The position numbers and the translations under genes are program-made. The notes under the pieces are model-generated. The model searched no databases. It saw only the letters and a program-made list of their open reading frames with translations, and was not told where the DNA came from. Source: Paracoccus subflavus (GTDB lineage Bacteria > Pseudomonadota > Alphaproteobacteria > Rhodobacterales > Rhodobacteraceae). From it: a stretch of 64,000 nt of DNA. The DNA lies in contig NZ_SISK01000006.1 in NCBI RefSeq assembly GCF_004310345.1, positions 124,001 through 188,000 on the forward strand, in the 5' to 3' direction. This document shows, piece after piece, positions 18,246 to 25,993 of this stretch; the first letter of the stretch is position 1; the number at the start of each line of letters is the position of its first letter.

Positions 18246-19569
18246 CGACGACCTCTTTTCCGTACAGCATCTCGTCCTGGCGGCGACGCAGCTCGACCAG
18301 GCGGGTGTTGGGCAGGGCGGTGTTGCGGGCGGTGATCAACTCGCCCTTGGCGATGGGCTGGGTGACGACCGCGCCGGTCAGCAAACCCGCCGGCAGCGCC
18401 TGCGCCGCCTGGGCGCGCGAAACCTCCATAGCCCAGGCGCGGTAGGTGTATTCGCCGATCTGGTCCAGCTTGTCGCCGGGAACCAGGTTCTTCTTGGCGA
18501 CCGCGCAGACCTCGGCCACGGGACGGTCCAGCGGAACCATGTCGGCCTTGCCATACAGGACCACGCGCGCGCAGGTCAGCGGCACCTCGAGCGAGGTCAG
18601 GTGATAGGGGCGGATGAATTCGAAATACGGGCCGTCGCCCATCTTGAGATCCTTCATCCGTTCCCAGATGCGCGGATGCTCGGCCTCGGCCACGACAAAG
18701 ACGCCGGGCGAGACGCCCTTGCCGATCGAATAATCGACGCGGCCGATGTCGGACAGGATGCCGCCGTCCTTTTTCGGAACAAGAACCTTGGCCAGTTCCT
18801 TCGGCCCGGCGGCCGGCCCGTGCATCCCGTCGCAGTCGGGGATCAGGCCGGTCGCGTTGGCAATGGCGGCCATCTCTACAGCGGTCTTGGACCCGTCCAC
18901 GAACTCCACCAGCAGGCGCGGGTTCATATGGCGGTCGCGCGCCTCGGCGGCATAGGCGTCGGGGGTGGCGTCGACGTTCAGCGGGTTGTTCTTGCCCTTG
19001 CCCGCGCAGACGATGCGGTGGCCCATCGCAGAAACGAATTCGATCAGTTCCATGCAGGACGAGGGCTCGTCCCCAGCACCGAGGCTGTAGATCACGCCCA
19101 GACGCTCGGCCTCGCGGCGCAGGTACGAGCCGATGGTCACGTCGGCCTCGACGTTCATCATGACCAGATGCTTGCCGCGCTCCATCGCCCTGAGGCCGAT
19201 GTCGGCCCCCACGGCAGGAATGCCCGTCGCGTCGATCACCACGTCGATCAGCCCGCTTTCCAGGATCGCATCGGCATTGTCGGTGATGGCGACCTGCCCC
19301 CCCTCGATGACCGCATTCAGCGCGTCGCTGCCCGAGGCATCGCGGCTGCGGCCCTTGGCCTGATAGGCGATCTCGACCGCCTTGTGGGCATTGGGCAGGT
19401 TGATCTCGGAGATGGCGGCCACCTCGACGCCATCCATCATGGCGGCGCGGGTCACGATATCCGTGCCCATCTCGCCCGATCCGATCAGCCCGATGCGAAC
19501 CGGTCTGCCGGTGTCGGCGCGCGCGGCCAAATCCTTGGCCAATCCCGTCAATGCAATGTTCGAAGCCAT
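18238..19569 (-). CDS. SAF-domain NAD(P)-dependent oxidoreductase, DRL (DXP-reductoisomerase-like) family
   Basis: A 443-residue protein. A homoserine-dehydrogenase-like Rossmann domain (GLIGSGEMG, about 28-35) is followed by a catalytic domain (AGDEPSS, AGKGKNNPLN, YHLTSLEVP) and a C-terminal SAF domain (about 365-435, LPAGLLTGAVVTQPIAKGELIT). This is the layout of DRL of Brucella, which can replace DXP reductoisomerase in the MEP pathway. Many homologues have unknown catabolic roles. As first gene of an operon with E1/E2, SorC, an ABC importer and BKACE, a sugar or branched-polyol catabolic role is more likely here than isoprenoid synthesis. ATG 19569 follows GGGGGA; an upstream GTG lacks such a site. 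Confidence 0.8.
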   Translation of the reverse strand: MASNIALTGLAKDLAARADTGRPVRIGLIGSGEMGTDIVTRAAMMDGVEVAAISEINLPNAHKAVEIAYQAKGRSRDASGSDALNAVIEGGQVAITDNADAILESGLIDVVIDATGIPAVGADIGLRAMERGKHLVMMNVEADVTIGSYLRREAERLGVIYSLGAGDEPSSCMELIEFVSAMGHRIVCAGKGKNNPLNVDATPDAYAAEARDRHMNPRLLVEFVDGSKTAVEMAAIANATGLIPDCDGMHGPAAGPKELAKVLVPKKDGGILSDIGRVDYSIGKGVSPGVFVVAEAEHPRIWERMKDLKMGDGPYFEFIRPYHLTSLEVPLTCARVVLYGKADMVPLDRPVAEVCAVAKKNLVPGDKLDQIGEYTYRAWAMEVSRAQAAQALPAGLLTGAVVTQPIAKGELITARNTALPNTRLVELRRRQDEMLYGKEVVDA

Positions 19570-19603
19570 GCTTACATCCCCCACACAGTTGCAGCCACTA
19601 TGA

Positions 19604-19637
19604 TGAACTATTGCATTTTCGTCAATTCATTTGTTCA
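19604..19637. promoter_or_regulatory. inverted pair of TGAACWWWTG motifs before the DRL-like operon
   Basis: TGAACTATTG (plus, 19604-19613) and TGAACAAATG (minus, 19637-19628) face each other about 35-68 bp upstream of the DRL-like start. They match the motif in the ABC-operon and alcohol-dehydrogenase control regions and are a candidate SorC operator. Confidence 0.45.
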
Positions 19638-19843
19638 CGATTGATGGGAGTAAATCCACAATGGACAGACCATCCGCACATTCCGATGACATTCTTGCTG
19701 AACTGTTCAGAAAAACTTATCCTTGGGCAAACCGGCTTGAAGCGCCATTCTGTTACCTGGTGTTGCCAAATCCTGTGAAATCGCGGTCTTCTGCGTTAAG
19801 CTGTCCGCATCACCGTCCCTCGTCCCAGTGAAAAGTCGTCCCG

Positions 19844-20524
19844 ATGAAAGTGCTGCCCGACCTGAAACTGCCATTGCGCGACATTCTTCGCAGTGCGGCA
19901 ACGCTTGCCGACACGACCGACGACATCCTTGCGCCTGCTGCAGTGCTGCTGCCACCACCGATTCGCACCCAGGTCGGCAGCCTTGTGAACCGGGTCAGGC
20001 AGGCCGGAAAGCGTCTGGTGACGTCGCCGGTTACAGAGGATCAGATCCGCACCGCCGCCCGCTTCGTGGCAGGCAGCGCCCCGGACAATGCGGCTGCCGA
20101 ATGCTGCGCGACCGTCATCGGGAATGCCTGGGAACACCTTCACGATGCCGCCGGGACGCGCCGCCATCTGATCAGCGAAACGATGCTGGCGGCACGCCTT
20201 TCGCGCATGACACGCGGCGCCGGTCAGTCGCCGGCCCAGTCCGGGGCCAATCTGATCGTCAGGCTGAGGGATTCATCGGCCCTTTGGCCGACAGCAAGCC
20301 TGGGCGGCGCCCCGACGGCAGCCGAACGACAGGAGGTTGATCTTGCTCTGGTGGCCGTCGTTGTCTGGCTGCTGACCGATCGGCCGGCCTCGCTGCGCGA
20401 GGAGGAAGTCCTGCTGGACCTTGCCCTGGCCCTTGTGGGGGCTGTCCGCGCCGACGTTCTGGCGGCCATCACCGATCGCAACCTGCTGGCCCCCATCCTG
20501 GCAGACACCGCGGCGCATCTTTGA
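19844..20524 (+). CDS. conserved-looking hypothetical protein
   Basis: A 226-residue protein that I do not recognise. It is largely helical, with Ala/Leu-rich stretches (LALVAVVVWLLTDRPA, VLLDLALALVGAVRADVLAAI). One hydrophobic run may be a buried helix or a membrane segment, but there is no signal peptide. It starts divergently from the DRL-like operon. The next gene begins 11 nt after its stop on the same strand, so the two are probably co-transcribed. Confidence 0.6.
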   Translation: MKVLPDLKLPLRDILRSAATLADTTDDILAPAAVLLPPPIRTQVGSLVNRVRQAGKRLVTSPVTEDQIRTAARFVAGSAPDNAAAECCATVIGNAWEHLHDAAGTRRHLISETMLAARLSRMTRGAGQSPAQSGANLIVRLRDSSALWPTASLGGAPTAAERQEVDLALVAVVVWLLTDRPASLREEEVLLDLALALVGAVRADVLAAITDRNLLAPILADTAAHL

Positions 20525-20535
20525 AAGCCGGTGCC

Positions 20536-21156
20536 ATGAACCTTCCCAGCCTGCCAGCGGACCAGCAACCGATCCACAAGGCCGCCCAGCGGATGCGCTG
20601 GATCGTGCAGGCCTTTGAACATCAGGTGGATGCAACATCCAGGGACACGGGAAATCGCTTCAGCGTGGACCGCAACGCCCTGGCCCAGGCCTTTGCCGAA
20701 TGGTTCAAGGCATTCGAGGCGCAGAAGCCCGCCCGACAGGAAGACAAGCAGGCCTATGTAGGCTTTGCTGCCGGGCTGATGCTGCGTGCCCTGATCCGCA
20801 ACAGGCCGGTGTCGGTTGTCGCCCTGGCGGCCGATGCCGACAAGGCCCTGCCCGCGTATTTCTGGCCAGAAGGCTATCTTTACAGTCTGTTCTGTCTGAA
20901 TCTGCGCGGGCTTGTCCTGAAAACCGACTTCGACGCGGCACAACATCCCGCCGCCGCGCTGAACGAGACCCGCACCTGGTGGAGCTTCAAGGAAAACGTC
21001 TGCGAAGACCCTTCCCTTGCCATCGCGTTCCTGGACCTGTTTGCCGGCGACGAACCGGAATGGCAGCAGCCCGGACTGTTTCGTACGAACGGCGCCAAAG
21101 AAATCGCTGCCCAGCCGCACACCCCATCGCTGGACCGTCCGACCGAGACGACCTAG
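20536..21156 (+). CDS. hypothetical protein
   Basis: A 206-residue soluble protein with no motif I can name. Visible features are an N-terminal amphipathic helix, an aromatic-rich middle (AYFWPEGYLYSLFCLNLRGL) and a WWSFKENVCEDPSLAIAFLDLF segment. It follows the preceding unrecognised gene by 11 nt. ATG 20536 is chosen over TTG 20521, though neither has a strong ribosome-binding site. The pair has no visible link to the flanking transport operons. Confidence 0.6.
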   Translation: MNLPSLPADQQPIHKAAQRMRWIVQAFEHQVDATSRDTGNRFSVDRNALAQAFAEWFKAFEAQKPARQEDKQAYVGFAAGLMLRALIRNRPVSVVALAADADKALPAYFWPEGYLYSLFCLNLRGLVLKTDFDAAQHPAAALNETRTWWSFKENVCEDPSLAIAFLDLFAGDEPEWQQPGLFRTNGAKEIAAQPHTPSLDRPTETT

Positions 21157-21186
21157 CCTTTGCGGCCATCTGACCAAAGGCAATGG

Positions 21187-21208
21187 AAAAGGGCGCCCGG
21201 AGGCGCCC
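21187..21208 (-). terminator. intrinsic terminator of the second ABC operon
   Basis: Read on the minus strand, a 7-bp G/C stem (GGGCGCC / GGCGCCC, loop of 4) is followed by TTTT, 30 bp past the permease stop. It also lies just after the convergent hypothetical gene. Confidence 0.75.
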
Positions 21209-21237
21209 TGGGAACATAGGGGCCGCATCGCCGCGTC

Positions 21238-22230
21238 TCAGCGGCGTCTGCGCAGCAGATCCACCAGGATCGCCACCAGCACGACCGCCCCGACAATCAC
21301 GCGCTGCCAGAAGCCCGACACGTTCATCATGACGGTGCCGTTGGCCAGAACCGCCAGCAGCAGGGCGCCCAGCACCGTGCCGACGATCGACCCCTGCCCC
21401 CCGCGCAGCGAGGTGCCCCCCAGGATCGCCGCGGTGATCGCCCCCATTAGCCAGCCTTCGCCGACCGAGGGCTGGGCCGCGTCCATCCGGCTGGCGAACA
21501 TGATCCCTGCCAGCGCCGACAGCATCCCCGCCATGCCGAAGGCCACGAATTCGACCAGCCGGACGCGGATACCGGCCAGCATCGCCGCATCGCGATTGCC
21601 GCCAACGGCAAAGATGTTGCGCCCGAACCGCGTCTGGGTCAGCATCCAGACCAGGATGGCGGCCACCGCCAGGAAGATGATGACCGGCAGCGGAATCCCC
21701 AGGATCTCGCCCTTGCCAAAGACGCCGAACTGTTCGCCCAGCGGGCGGATCGGATAGCCCTTGGTGATGACCAGCGTAAGGCCGGCAAAGATTTCCCAGG
21801 TGGCCAGCGTCACGATAAAGGGATTCAGCCGCAAGCCCGCGACAAATATCCCGTTCAGGGCCCCCAGGCCGAACCCGAAAGCCATCGTCAGCGGAATGAT
21901 CATCCAGGGATGGATGCCCAACTGGGTCAAAAGGATCGCCCCGACCGTCGCCGACAGTCCGGCAGCCGCCCCGACCGACAGGTCGATGCCGCCCACCAGC
22001 AGAACCAGCGTCTGGCCCAGGGCGACAAGGCCCACGAAAGCGGCCTGACGCATGACCACCGACACATTGTAGGACGACAGGAAATTGTCGGTGGCAAGGG
22101 CCAGCGCGGCCGTCAGCACGACCAGCGCCACCAGCACGCCGCTGCCTTCCCAGGCCCAGAACCGCGACAGGATCGATACCTTCCTGCGATCGGCGGGCGA
22201 TCGATCCGAGGTCGAATTGATGGCTGTCAT
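21238..22230 (-). CDS. sugar ABC transporter permease, RbsC type
   Basis: A 330-residue inner-membrane permease of the BPD_transp_2 family. It has the VGLVALGQTLVLLVGGIDLSVGAAAGLSA block and the late AAILGGTSLRGGQGSIVGTVLGALLL block, and about 8-10 membrane helices. It is the last gene of the PfkB/ABC operon, 21 nt after the ATPase gene, and is followed by a good intrinsic terminator. Substrate is unknown but presumably a sugar or polyol, given the kinase in the operon. Confidence 0.92.
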   Translation of the reverse strand: MTAINSTSDRSPADRRKVSILSRFWAWEGSGVLVALVVLTAALALATDNFLSSYNVSVVMRQAAFVGLVALGQTLVLLVGGIDLSVGAAAGLSATVGAILLTQLGIHPWMIIPLTMAFGFGLGALNGIFVAGLRLNPFIVTLATWEIFAGLTLVITKGYPIRPLGEQFGVFGKGEILGIPLPVIIFLAVAAILVWMLTQTRFGRNIFAVGGNRDAAMLAGIRVRLVEFVAFGMAGMLSALAGIMFASRMDAAQPSVGEGWLMGAITAAILGGTSLRGGQGSIVGTVLGALLLAVLANGTVMMNVSGFWQRVIVGAVVLVAILVDLLRRRR

Positions 22231-22251
22231 GATGTTTCCCCTTCGGTTCGA

Positions 22252-23745
22252 TCAGCTCATGGCCAGGCGCAGCAGACCTTCCTGCGTGGCGTCCGAACGG
22301 TTGACGATTCCCTTGATGGCGCCTTCGTGCATGACCAGGATGCGGTCGGCGACATCCAGCAGTTCCTCCATTTCGGAGGAGATGACGATGATCGAAAGAC
22401 CGCGTTCCTCGGTCAGGCGGCGCAGGACCGACTGGATCTCGAACTTGGCGTTCACGTCGATGCCGCGCGTCGGCTCGTCCATGATCAGAACCTTGGCGTC
22501 GCGCATCAGCCAGCGGGCGATGATGAACTTCTGCTGGTTCCCGCCTGACAGGCTAACGATCGGATCCTTCAGCGAGTTGAACTTGGCCTTCATCTGGATT
22601 GCCAGCCGCTCGACCTCGGCCAGCATCTCGCGGTTGCGCAGGTGCAAAAGGCCCGTGAAGCGGTCCAGCGTCGGCAGGGCGGTGTTTTCGGCGATCGACA
22701 GCAGCGGAAAGATCCCCTCCTGCTTGCGTTCTTCGGGCAGGTAGATCACCCCGGCCTGGATGGCCTGCAGGGGACTGTCGAAGCGCACAGGCTGGCCGTT
22801 CAGCCGCACCTGCCCGGCATCGGCCCGCGTGGCGCCGAAAATGCACTTGGCCATCTCGGTCCGGCCCGACCCGATCAGGCCCGACACGCCCAGGATCTCG
22901 CCCTTGCGCAGAGCGAACGAAAGGTCGCGGAATTCATGCGCGCGCGACAGGCCCTGAACCTCCAGCACGGTTTCGGTGGTCGCGATCTCGCGACGCGGCT
23001 GGGCGCCGGTCTTGGGCGGGCGCCCGGCCATCAGCGTGACCATGCGTTCGCGCGTGGCCTCTTCGGGCGTCAGCTCGCCCACATGCCGGCCGTCGCGCAG
23101 CACGGTGATCCGGTGGGACAGCCGCCGAACCTCCTCCAGCCGGTGCGAGATATAGAAGGCCGACCGTCCCTCGCGGGCGAGGTTTTCGATATAGCTCAGA
23201 AGCGCCTCTTCCTCGCGATAGGTCAGGGTCGCGGTCGGCTCGTCGAAGATGATGATACGGGCCTCGGTTGCGGCGGCGCGGGCGATCTGGACCAGTTGCT
23301 GCTGCGCCTTGGACAGCGCCGAAACCTTGGCACTGGGGTCGATGGTGTGGTCGACCTGGTGCAGATGCCGGGTCGCATTGGCGCGCGTGGCCTTCCAGTC
23401 GATCCGCGCGGCGCCGCCCAACTGCCGGCCCAGCATGATGTTTTCCGCGACGGTCAGGTCGGGGACCAGGTTGATCTCTTGCGGGGCGATGGCGATGCCC
23501 TGGGCCTGCGCATCCTTGGGAACACGAAAATGCGTCTCATTCCCGTCCACCAGCAGGGTGCCGGTGGTCGGCGCCAGACGGCCGCAGATGATGTTCATCA
23601 GGGTGGACTTGCCTGCGCCGTTCTCGCCGATGATCGAATGGATTTCGCCGCGATTCAGCGTCACCGACACATCCGACAGCGCGGTGACGGGTCCGAACAG
23701 CTTGGACACGCCACGGGCCTCGAAGACGGGAACGGATGAGGACAT
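22252..23745 (-). CDS. sugar ABC transporter ATPase, RbsA type
   Basis: A 497-residue duplicated ATPase. The first domain has Walker A GENGAGKST, an LSKAQQQLV signature and Walker B IIFDEPTA. The second has the degenerate GLIGSGRTE, signature SLSGGNQQK and Walker B LIMDEPTRG. It drives import together with the permease at 21238-22230 and the binding protein at 23830-24780. A strong hairpin separates it from the binding-protein gene, which suggests lower expression of ATPase than of binding protein. Confidence 0.94.
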   Translation of the reverse strand: MSSSVPVFEARGVSKLFGPVTALSDVSVTLNRGEIHSIIGENGAGKSTLMNIICGRLAPTTGTLLVDGNETHFRVPKDAQAQGIAIAPQEINLVPDLTVAENIMLGRQLGGAARIDWKATRANATRHLHQVDHTIDPSAKVSALSKAQQQLVQIARAAATEARIIIFDEPTATLTYREEEALLSYIENLAREGRSAFYISHRLEEVRRLSHRITVLRDGRHVGELTPEEATRERMVTLMAGRPPKTGAQPRREIATTETVLEVQGLSRAHEFRDLSFALRKGEILGVSGLIGSGRTEMAKCIFGATRADAGQVRLNGQPVRFDSPLQAIQAGVIYLPEERKQEGIFPLLSIAENTALPTLDRFTGLLHLRNREMLAEVERLAIQMKAKFNSLKDPIVSLSGGNQQKFIIARWLMRDAKVLIMDEPTRGIDVNAKFEIQSVLRRLTEERGLSIIVISSEMEELLDVADRILVMHEGAIKGIVNRSDATQEGLLRLAMS

Positions 23746-23795
23746 CGGATCAGTTCTCCACAGGCTGTACGGTCGGGGGTCCGAAGGTCAAATGG

Positions 23796-23820
23796 CCGCG
23801 CCGCCTGTCGAGCGGCGCGG
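23796..23820 (-). promoter_or_regulatory. intercistronic hairpin after the second binding-protein gene
   Basis: A 9-bp perfect stem (CCGCGCCGC / GCGGCGCGG, loop of 7) lies between the binding-protein stop (23830) and the ATPase start (23745). It has no U-run, so it looks like an mRNA-stabilising or attenuating stem. Confidence 0.6.
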
Positions 23821-23829
23821 CGGGTGCGC

Positions 23830-24780
23830 TTACTGGCAGTCCTCTTGGGTCAGGAACCGCGATCCCGTGTCGTGGAACATCGGCACGGTGTGATTTTCGT
23901 TCATGGCGACCATATACTTGACCGCCCAGTATCCCATGTCCCACTGACGCTGCGCCTTCAGCGCGTCGATCACGCCCGAACAGACAAAATCCACCGCTTC
24001 GGGCAGGTCGTCCATGCCGACGATATGGACTTCGCCCTCTTTTCCGGCGTTCTGGACGGCCCGCGCGGCACCGATCGGGTTCGACGCGTTGGACGCAAAG
24101 ATGCCATCCAGATCCGGATGGGCCGACAGGACGCTCTCGGTCAGTTCGACCGCCTTTTCCAGGATGTCGTCGTCGGGCTGCTCGAACACGATTTCCATCC
24201 CGGGATGCGCGGCAAGCGCCTCCTTGAAGCCCTCGATCCGTTGCACATGGTCGGTCGCGGTCAGGCTGCCCGCCAGGATCGCGATCTTGCCCTCGCCGCC
24301 CAGAATTTCGGCCAGACGCTCGCCCAGGTCAAAGCCGTCCTGCTTGCTGCTTTTCGGGCCGATGAACTGGAAAGCATCGTCGCAGAAGGAATTGAAGCTG
24401 GTCACAAAGACGCCCGCCTCGACCGCTTCCTTCATCAACTGCACGTTGGTGGCCTGATCCAGGCAGGCAATGGCCAGACCGTCGGGCTGGCGGCCGATAT
24501 TAGCTTCGATCCGCATGTTCTGATCGACCACGTCGGCCTGTGGCGGCTGGTCCCAGACCACCTCGACCTCGATGCCGCGCTGCTTCATTTCCTCCACGGC
24601 AAACGCAGCACCTTCGGCAACGACGTCATACCAGGGATGGATGACCTTGGGCACGAAGATGAAGGTCAGCTTGCGATCGATAGGCGTGATCAGGTCGCCC
24701 TGGCCCTGCGCCGCTGCGGTCATCGGCAGCCATGCGGCAAGGGTCGCCGCCAGCACGGCGGACGCACGTTTGGTCTTCAT
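23830..24780 (-). CDS. periplasmic sugar-type binding protein
   Basis: A 316-residue Peripla_BP_4 protein with a signal peptide (MKTKRASAVLAATLAAWLPMTAAAQG). Family features include KLTFIFVPKVIHPWYDVVAEGAAFAVEEM, PDGLAIACLDQ, GKIAILAGSLTATDHVQRIEGFKEAL and GIFASNASNPIGAARAV. A pair of late cysteines (SFCDD and the C-terminal DCQ) may form a disulfide. It follows the PfkB kinase gene by 37 nt and supplies ligand to the adjacent importer. Confidence 0.9.
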   Translation of the reverse strand: MKTKRASAVLAATLAAWLPMTAAAQGQGDLITPIDRKLTFIFVPKVIHPWYDVVAEGAAFAVEEMKQRGIEVEVVWDQPPQADVVDQNMRIEANIGRQPDGLAIACLDQATNVQLMKEAVEAGVFVTSFNSFCDDAFQFIGPKSSKQDGFDLGERLAEILGGEGKIAILAGSLTATDHVQRIEGFKEALAAHPGMEIVFEQPDDDILEKAVELTESVLSAHPDLDGIFASNASNPIGAARAVQNAGKEGEVHIVGMDDLPEAVDFVCSGVIDALKAQRQWDMGYWAVKYMVAMNENHTVPMFHDTGSRFLTQEDCQ

Positions 24781-24817
24781 GATGTCTCCTCCAGATTTGG
24801 TTGCAGCGGCGGCTTCC

Positions 24818-25786
24818 TCAGGCCGTGACTGCCTCGTTGTTCAGTTCAAGGGTCGGGGTCGTCCTGATGAAGTCGATGACCTGATCGAAATCCCGGACCC
24901 CTGCCTGAGATCCCAGCCCGGTCGCGTTCAGGGCCGAACAGGCTTGGGCAAAGCGCACGGCCTCCTCGGGTGCCATGCCTCGGATCAGGCCGGTCGCAAA
25001 TCCCGCATTGAAGACATCGCCGCAGCCGCAGGTGCAGCGGACGGCGATCTTGAAGGCCGGGATGCTGAAGATCGTGCCGTCGCGATGATGATAATAGGCC
25101 CCCTGCGCCCCGCGGGTGAAGACGCAGCATCGGGCACCCAGGTCAAAGAAGAACTCGGCCATATCCTCGATCCGGTGCAGACCGCTCAGCGCCTCGGCTT
25201 CCTCGATCGAGGGAATGAAGTAGTCGGTGTATGGCAGCACCGCGGCGACATCGGGCAGATCGGCCTGCGATCCGGCAAAGACATCGACGGTGGTGATGCA
25301 GCCCCGGTCCTGGGCGTATTTCATCAAGGCGGCATTCCGGTCGCCATCCATGGCGTCCATCAGGCCGACGCCGCCCAGATGAAAGACCTTGCAATCCGTG
25401 ATGGCCTCGAAACGCTCCTCGGGCACGACAAAGGCGCCGGTGGCCCCCTTGACGTGCAGCGCCGGGCGCGAGCCGTCCGCCCGCGTCAGCACGATCGAGC
25501 TCGAAGTCGGAACACCGGGGCAGCGACGCAGTTCAGTCGCGTCGATGTCGAACTGGCCGATGCGCTGCAACACCCAATCGCCCATCATGTCCTCGCCCAC
25601 GCCGCCCACGGCGCAGGTCTTGAGGCCCATCTTGGCTCCGACGATGGCCGCAACACCGGCTGCGCCGGATACGGCAAGCGCGATTTCATCCAGAAGATAG
25701 GTTCCGCCACCCGGAGGCACCGCCGAAAAGGGCCAGCCCAGGCAGTCAAAGGTATAGAACCCCATGGATGTATAATCGTAGCGCAT
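24818..25786 (-). CDS. PfkB family carbohydrate kinase
   Basis: A 322-residue ribokinase-fold kinase that would phosphorylate the imported sugar or a product of it. It contains the glycine-rich AVSGAAGVAAIVGAKMGL and GGVGEDMMGDWVL blocks and the C-terminal PfkB signature region CTCGCGDVFNAGFATGL. The usual DTTGAGD reads C-T-C-G-C-G-D here: the final catalytic Asp is kept, but the first Asp is replaced by Cys. GGGAGGGGA precedes ATG 25786. It is the first gene of the operon with the ABC importer and is divergent from the dehydrogenase genes. Substrate unknown. Confidence 0.85.
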   Translation of the reverse strand: MRYDYTSMGFYTFDCLGWPFSAVPPGGGTYLLDEIALAVSGAAGVAAIVGAKMGLKTCAVGGVGEDMMGDWVLQRIGQFDIDATELRRCPGVPTSSSIVLTRADGSRPALHVKGATGAFVVPEERFEAITDCKVFHLGGVGLMDAMDGDRNAALMKYAQDRGCITTVDVFAGSQADLPDVAAVLPYTDYFIPSIEEAEALSGLHRIEDMAEFFFDLGARCCVFTRGAQGAYYHHRDGTIFSIPAFKIAVRCTCGCGDVFNAGFATGLIRGMAPEEAVRFAQACSALNATGLGSQAGVRDFDQVIDFIRTTPTLELNNEAVTA

Positions 25787-25864
25787 TCCTCATCCCCTCC
25801 CGACAAGCACGACAAAATTGCCTCTGTCAGGCCAGCATGTCAATACTTTTATTTTTCTGCAGCA

Positions 25865-25874
25865 CATATGTTCA
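25865..25874 (-). promoter_or_regulatory. TGAACATATG motif in the kinase/dehydrogenase divergent region
   Basis: Minus-strand TGAACATATG lies 79 bp upstream of the PfkB start. Its surroundings (ATGAACATATGTGC) closely match the palindrome at 13402-13417. It is a candidate operator of the SorC regulator. Confidence 0.45.
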
Positions 25875-25945
25875 TGCCGCCTTGGCTTGTCCTGGCAAGG
25901 TTCAAAGTTATCATGGACAATCCAATTTTCAGTAGAGACCGTCTT

Positions 25946-25975
25946 TGAACTATAGTATATATTGAAGAACAAATG
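25946..25975 (+). promoter_or_regulatory. two TGAACWWWTG-like sites before the alcohol dehydrogenase
   Basis: TGAACTATAG (25946-25955) and AGAACAAATG (25966-25975) are direct repeats with a 20-bp period, directly upstream of the dehydrogenase start in an AT-rich stretch. Each differs by one base from a copy at 19604-19637. Confidence 0.4.
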
Positions 25976-25993
25976 TATAAGGGTGGGGATGCT

